Notes under the pieces: generated by a model
Told to the model about the DNA's origin: nothing
The model's input: only the letters and a program-made list of their open reading frames with translations
Database searches by the model: none
Source of the DNA: Euperipatoides rowelli
Taxonomy: Eukaryota; Onychophora; Udeonychophora; Euonychophora; Peripatopsidae
Length of the DNA stretch: 10,300 nucleotides
Direction: 5' to 3' (one strand)
NCBI GenBank assembly: GCA_003024985.2
Contig: PXIH01S0063586.1
Translations under genes and position numbers: made by a program
Part shown: in pieces, positions 6,290 through 10,300 of the stretch
How positions within the stretch are numbered: position 1 is the first letter of the stretch
Layout of the letters: the number at the start of each line of letters is the position of its first letter

Positions 6290-6400
6290 TAGGGGTCAAG
6301 ATTAGCACTCGCCACTCGCCCTAGGTCAACTTAATATAATTTTTGGCGATTAAATTATTTATCCATACCAGACACATGGCCAATAGTCACTCTAATATAA
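6290..6400 (+). mobile_element. hAT-like DNA transposon, left end
   Basis: Terminal inverted repeat TAGGGGTCAAGATTA (6290-6304) matches the reverse complement of 7136-7150 (TAGAGGTCAAGATTA) at 14 of 15 positions. It is followed by gcactcgccactcgcc, a short direct duplication, and by taccagacacatggccaatagt (6366 on), which recurs in diverged form near the right end. The TAGRGGT start together with the 8-bp target duplication fits the hAT superfamily. The piece stops at the n at 6401 next to a GA microsatellite. Confidence 0.8.
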
Positions 6401-6401
6401 N
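6401..6401. other. Contig join (n) at GA microsatellite
   Basis: A single n directly followed by agagagagagaga (6402 on). Neither flank is duplicated elsewhere. Both lie inside the proposed hAT insertion, so this may be a true neighbour join collapsed at a simple repeat. Confidence 0.6.
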
Positions 6402-7021
6402 AGAGAGAGAGAGAGAACAAATATAAATAAAAAGATAAATTAAATTAGAATATTTTTGTTTGTTCGCCGTCATTTTGAACAGGTTCTGATGTCCGAGCTC
6501 GTTGGGGTGCACCAATTTTATATGCTCCAGGGCACTGTATATCTACTATACCGCTGTATAACTCTATCATTGTCCTACTATAGATGTAAATGCAAGATGA
6601 GAGGTTTGCTTACAAAAGATTCTTAGCATCAAAATATACTATAATGAAGTAATTGCAAGGTTGTGTTAACTCCTAACAAAGATTACATTGCCTAGAGTTC
6701 CAACTTGAAACCTGTGGCTTAAAACAGCCACATTTCCCTTTATTTATTTTTAGACTAAGCTAACTTAATGCTAAAAAAAATTATATTCTAAACTGTATAA
6801 AGATAAAATAATCAAAATTCACCAGTAAAAATTACTTGTCTTTCTTTTTGATCAAAAAAAAATAATAATAATGTGTCTCTCATTTCTGGAGTTAGGTGAA
6901 TTTCAATGGTTTATGAGGTAGCTACAAGTCTCTGTTGAAATGTGCCTAATGATTCATCTGAAATTTGTTTACAGTCCATCAACAATCCTCCCCTCCCCCC
7001 TTTTTTTTTTTTTTTTTTGGC
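6402..7021. other. Interior of the hAT-like insertion
   Basis: Starts with a short GA repeat, then a relatively GC-rich patch (about 6465-6560: gttcgccgtcattttgaaca, gagctcgttggggtgcacc, tccagggcactg), then AT-rich sequence. No coding frame longer than about 25 codons with convincing content. A tract of C followed by T18 (6989-7018) precedes the 68-bp contig overlap. Confidence 0.55.
6989..7018. repeat. C-rich tract followed by T18 homopolymer
   Basis: tcccctcccccc followed by eighteen T. Such a homopolymer is a likely reason for assembly trouble close to the contig end at 7089. It might also be the poly-A tail of a small minus-strand retroposon, but no body or target duplication was recognised. 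Confidence 0.6.
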
Positions 7022-7089
7022 TTTTTTGAGAATAATATTTTAAATTGCTTAATGTGTTGACTTATGGAAATTTGTCAGAAATTATTGAT
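7022..7089. repeat. 68-bp contig overlap, copy 2
   Basis: Exact same-strand copy of 4403-4470, ending directly before the n at 7090. Together with the 78-bp overlap it shows that blocks 4403-5850 and 5852-7089 are swapped. Confidence 0.9.
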
Positions 7090-7090
7090 N
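7090..7090. other. Contig join (n), misplaced
   Basis: Left flank duplicates 4403-4470; right flank enters the right end of the hAT-like element after 60 bases. The correct left neighbour of 7091 is probably 5850, possibly with unknown sequence between. Confidence 0.7.
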
Positions 7091-7150
7091 TAAATTTTTC
7101 CAAGTTACCAGACATTGGCCGCTAGTGAATAAAGTTAATCTTGACCTCTA
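7091..7150 (+). mobile_element. hAT-like DNA transposon, right end
   Basis: Ends in TAATCTTGACCTCTA (7136-7150), the inverted partner of the left end at 6290-6304. A subterminal word taccagacattggccgctagtga (7106-7128) is a diverged direct copy of 6366-6388. With the blocks in corrected order the element is about 2.2 kb (6290-7089, 4471-5850, 7091-7150), ignoring unknown gap sizes. No transposase is identified. Confidence 0.8.
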
Positions 7151-7158
7151 CGTTCCAA
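7151..7158. repeat. hAT target-site duplication, copy 2 (cgttccaa)
   Basis: Exact copy of 6282-6289, directly abutting the right inverted end. It is also part of the LINE RT coding sequence (KILER on the minus strand). Confidence 0.85.
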
Positions 7159-7850
7159 GATCTTTGAAGCAGTTGGTAATATTGAAATGGGTCTATAATT
7201 AGTTACATTGTTTTTATCTCCATTTTTGTGTAATGGTGAAATAATACTAGTTTTCCAAATTATTGGTACAATGCCAAAGTAATGATCTGTTAACAATTAA
7301 GAGTGAGAAAATCTTCTATTATTGGAAGAGAAATCTTGAGAATTTTACTACTAATTTTGTCATATCCTGTGGAAATATTATCAGGAAAATTTGATACAAT
7401 ATTTCTCACTGTTTCAATTGAGACCAGATTAAAGAAGAATTTATTTTCATAGGAAGAATTGGTTTTATCATTATTGATTTGATTGATAATTTTTGATTCA
7501 TAAGATTTTCTTTACTAATATCTTGAGTTATTAAATTGGTATTTAAATTTATATTCTTGCCAATATTAACAAAGTAGCCGTTTAGTTGATCCACTTCTAA
7601 TGGTACGATTGTTGACTTTTTAGATTTTCTGCCTGTTAAAAACGTATTCCAGCTTTTACCAATATTAGCATTATTTTGCATAAATAGGTTATCATACCTT
7701 TTTTTGTTATTTTGAATTAAGTGATTTATATGATTTTTCTTCTTTTTATATTCAGACCAGAGAGAAGATTTAGAGTATTTAATGCTTTTGAAAATAACTT
7801 TTTTTTTTTGTTCAATCAGAAGTACAATGTCCGGAGTAATCCATGGAGCC
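7151..7850 (-). pseudogene. LINE ORF2 fragment: linker and N-terminal RT
   Basis: The minus strand starts at about 7850 with KAPWITPDIVLLIEQKKK, typical of the linker between endonuclease and RT. It continues NANIGKSWNTFLTGRKSKKS and VDQLNGYFVNIGKNI (open from 7681 to 7406), then after a shift VSIETVRNIVSNFPDNISTG and YDKISSKILKISLPIIEDF. Stops appear near 7290-7220, with sequence matching SPLHKNGD and NYRPISILP motifs in another frame, and it ends at SKILER where the hAT-like element cuts in at 7158. A TAA stands directly before KAPW, consistent with truncation of the copy at this point. Endonuclease sequence is not present upstream. Confidence 0.82.
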
Positions 7851-7855
7851 TTTTA
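7847..7855. repeat. Possible LINE target-site duplication (AGCCTTTTA)
   Basis: AGCCTTTTA here and at 3183-3191. The 3183 copy touches the AAAT tail of the LINE and this copy touches the point where LINE homology stops. Nine bases is a normal length for such a duplication, but the word overlaps the codons of KA before PW, so a chance match is possible. Confidence 0.45.
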
Positions 7856-7858
7856 AAA

Positions 7859-9410
7859 AATATATAGGCTACAGTACATTAAACAGACTACTAAATAGGT
7901 AAAATAATAAAACACATAGAAAGCAGGGCTAAGAATCTAAGTAGGCTATACCAAATATGCCTATTTTGGTAGAGAATCCATTCTATTTTTTAAACATACA
8001 GTATTAGTATATCACAGACTAAATAAATAAAATATTGGCATATGAAGGTATTAACTGCCCAAACTCACAACAGCCCCCAAACATAAAAGTTTAATTCAAA
8101 ATTTGTAAAAGAATTAATTTTCGTTAACAATAAAGTGAAAGCTGAATTTGAAATAAGGAGGGTGAAGCCATTTAGATTAAATATTTATTTATTTATTGCT
8201 TTTAAAATTATTTAAATAAGTTAGTAAACCAAATATTTTTCAATACTAGTCTATAAAACATACACAACATTCATTCCATTTAAAAATATAATTTTACAAC
8301 AGAAAATGTTTATTTCTTTTTATAAAGAGTATGTAATCCATAAATCCCAGATGTATAAAAAATCATTTGAGAGCACTGGATGGAATTAATATCTTGAAAC
8401 ATAATATTTCCACATCACCCATCAAATATTATACACCATTTTCTCACTGACCCATTCCACTAGATTAATAGAGTATCGTATTTTATAATAAGAAAATGTA
8501 TCTGTTTGGGTTCTTAAATTAACTCTTACCAAAATTCACAAGAGAATGACAATTTATGTGTCATAATTACAGGCCAAACATGTCAGTGAAACCTTATAAA
8601 ATCAGCACAACATTGCTATGCAAATCCCTTTTATTTATTTCTTATGTGACAGGCAATAATTTTGATTGAGTTATGAAGCAAAACTTCAGGAGAGAAAAAA
8701 AAGTATGTTACTACAATATAAACCTGTCTATTTTTGTATTAAATTATTATGTAAATAATTAGTATCTTAGTTTTTATCATGTAATTTAAATATCTTATTA
8801 TTTTGTAGTTTTATTTTAAGATATTTGAAGTTTATATTTGAAACTAGCATTGTGCTACCATTGTGGTGAGAGGAAGAATGAAAAAGAAAACAATATAATT
8901 CAAGATTTTAAGTCTGAATTTCTGGTCCTTGCATAAAGGGTTCTGTACTATGTAGGATCCCTTATATTGTAAATCCACATAAACATATTGTATCTTTAAT
9001 GATACCAAGCATAAATAGTAGATATAGTTTATAAATAGAAATCAACTAGTAAGTTAGTGGTCTATTTTTAGACTACTAACTGCATGGAATGGATCACATT
9101 TGGTTAACATTTTTGTTGAATTTAGGTCTTATAATGATTTTTTCCTGGGGCTTGGCCCCCTAAACTCCCAATATGGCTCTTCCCTAGATTCCATGGGGTG
9201 GGGGCTTGCACAGTACCAGTAAGACTTTTAATCTACTTTCACCCCTGATCTGACCATATTTATATCACTAAGTAATAGTTAAGATGGCTTAACTAGCAAA
9301 TCACTCTTCTATTATTTTCTTACTTGAGATGCAAATGTAAGAAAATGCTGTTGGGGTTCAAATGAATGTCTCTATGAAGTCACAGCATACATGGCACAAA
9401 CTAACATGCA
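7859..9410. other. Non-coding flank beyond the LINE, nothing assigned
   Basis: About 1.55 kb with frequent stops on both strands and no recognised domain, RNA gene or element end. Small features: ataggctac and aggctatacc words near 7864 and 7943, an attta-rich patch near 8183, and a less AT-rich patch at 9141-9195 with GGGGC ttg GCCCC (9147-9159). Confidence 0.6.
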
Positions 9411-9699
9411 AAGTAAGGCATTTTATTTTCATACCAGTATATATCAGTATTGACCTCATACAAGCTTCACTGTGGAAAGTAAATAATTTTCTTTCCATAC
9501 CAGTATAGGCTACACATCTGTATCAACTCAAGACAGTCTCACTGTGGAAACTAAATACCAGTATGCATCGGGATCGACCTCAGGACAGTCCTTCTGTAGA
9601 AAGTAAGGAATTTCCTTTCCATACTAGTGCATAACAGGTTCAACCTCAGGGCAACCATGCAGTGGAAAACAAGGAATTTTCCTTCCATACCATTACACA
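9411..9699. repeat. Decayed minisatellite, about 4.5 units of 66-72 bp
   Basis: Units start at 9411, 9477, 9549, 9601 and 9667 (partial). Each opens with a word like aagtaaggaatttt, then ctttccataccagtat, a variable middle, then cgacctcaggacagtc and cactgtgga. Unit 2 has a small insertion (ggctacacatctg region) and is 72 long. Unit 3 lacks the attttctttccat part and is 52 long. Units 1 and 4 are 66 long. The units differ at many positions, so the array is old. There is no coding frame running through it. Confidence 0.8.
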
Positions 9700-10300
9700 T
9701 TTTTTTTCTTTTTTTTTCTAGATATCTATGAATAAGTAAGAAGTCTTACAGAAATTACTCATGGAGTGTGGAGTTGAATTACAAGATTGGAAATGGTCAA
9801 TTGAATAGATAGCAAAGAAGTGCAAAAACAAACAAAAAGTTACTTATATGCAGTCTTCATAAAGCATGAACTTTTTCATTTTAAATGCAAATAATGTAGC
9901 CTAGATATGTTTTTCTTTTTAAAAAAGAACATATTCATTTTTATTTAACAATACTGCATGCAATATGGGAAGTATGTTACTCTATTTAAATCTTTTTCAA
10001 AAGGCATCAATTTATTATGAGTGTTATTTTTTAAAAGTAGGGTTTACTTTGATTTATGTTTGAGATGATATATTTGTTATGTTCTTTTATTTATAAACAT
10101 GTATAAAATTAAAATTTGCAAATATTTTTTAAATGAAATAAGAAAATTAAATAAATTGAACAGACATTTTTTTGTATAATTAAATTAAATTAACAAAGTT
10201 GAAATATCATTGATAATACTTTAATTTTGATAAATACTTTGTAAAATAAAATGGAATGTTTGTAAAATATTTTGACTTATTAATTCAGAACATAGTTATT
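9700..10300. other. AT-rich non-coding stretch
   Basis: Starts with a pyrimidine tract ttttttttctttttttttctag (9700-9721) that resembles a 3' splice site, but no convincing exon follows on the plus strand: the best frame, reading EVLQKLLMECGVELQDWKWS, stops after 22 codons. From about 9880 the sequence is low-complexity AT. Nothing else supported. Confidence 0.5.

Larger units (their letters stand above)
3183..7855 (-). mobile_element. 5'-truncated non-LTR (LINE) retrotransposon, Jockey/CR1/L2-like
   Basis: Read on the minus strand and in corrected contig order (7846-7151, 6289-5852, 4401-3191), this is one LINE copy. It runs from the linker ahead of RT (APWITPDIV near 7840), through RT motifs (QNGFR, DLSKAFD, VPQGS, YADD) and the C-terminal KLWNDIPDELK region, to a 3'UTR and an AAATA/AAAT tail. 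The endonuclease and ORF1 are missing, the usual 5' truncation of target-primed integration. A 9-bp direct repeat agccttta-like word, AGCCTTTTA, flanks it (3183-3191 and 7847-7855) and may be the target-site duplication. Motifs fit the CR1/L2/Jockey assemblage; I cannot fix the clade. Frameshifts and many stops make it inactive. Positions 4403-5850 and 6290-7150 inside this span are not LINE. Confidence 0.85.

Noticed and set aside
9141-9195. GC-rich patch with GGGGC ttg GCCCC hairpin
   Set aside because: Five base pairs only; it resembles scraps seen at some transposon ends but no inverted partner or duplication was found.
9690-9790. Polypyrimidine tract plus ctag as a 3' splice site with a following exon
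   Set aside because: The downstream frames close within about 22 codons, and T-rich tracts ending in tag are common in this AT-rich sequence.
1-10300. CRISPR array, prokaryotic operon or phage-type system
   Set aside because: No regularly spaced identical repeats, no ribosome-binding sites or tight gene packing, and all recognisable coding traces are eukaryotic retroelements.

Overview
The window looks like intergenic DNA from an AT-rich invertebrate-type animal genome. The reasons are very low GC, no prokaryotic gene packing, decayed non-LTR and Ty3/gypsy retrotransposons, a nested DNA transposon, a tRNA-like/SINE-like element, microsatellites and a decayed minisatellite. I could not place the species. 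I see no intact gene and no novel functional system; almost everything recognisable is a decaying mobile element.

Layout. 1-1185: AT-rich non-coding DNA with one DNA-transposon-like terminus (about 110-185), a long hairpin (489-524) and a short direct repeat (992-1039). 1190-2463 (minus): a broken Ty3/gypsy pol fragment with protease, the start of RT, a large internal deletion, then the zinc-binding start of integrase. 2482-2650: a cluster of short repeats. 2770-2852 (minus): a tRNA-like sequence with A and B boxes and a T-run behind it. 3087-3151: two CCAAT-containing tandem units. 3183-7855 (minus): a 5'-truncated non-LTR (LINE) element of the Jockey/CR1/L2-like group. It has an AAATA-type tail, a 3'UTR, a C-terminal domain, RT motifs and the linker upstream of RT. 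A hAT-like DNA transposon is inserted in its RT (8-bp duplication cgttccaa, 15-bp inverted ends). 7856-9410: no feature found. 9411-9699: a decayed minisatellite of about 66-72 bp period. 9700-10300: AT-rich, nothing supported.

The most important observation concerns the assembly. Single n characters at 4402, 5851, 6401 and 7090 appear to mark contig joins, and the pieces are out of order. The 78 bases before the n at 4402 are identical to the 78 bases after the n at 5851. The 68 bases after the n at 4402 are identical to the 68 bases before the n at 7090. The order that explains both is 1-4401, then 5852-7089 (internal n at 6401), then 4403-5850, then 7091 onward. In that order the LINE reverse transcriptase is contiguous apart from the hAT insertion, its YADD box is whole, and the two hAT ends bracket about 2.2 kb. 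Any annotation of 4402-7090 should allow for this.
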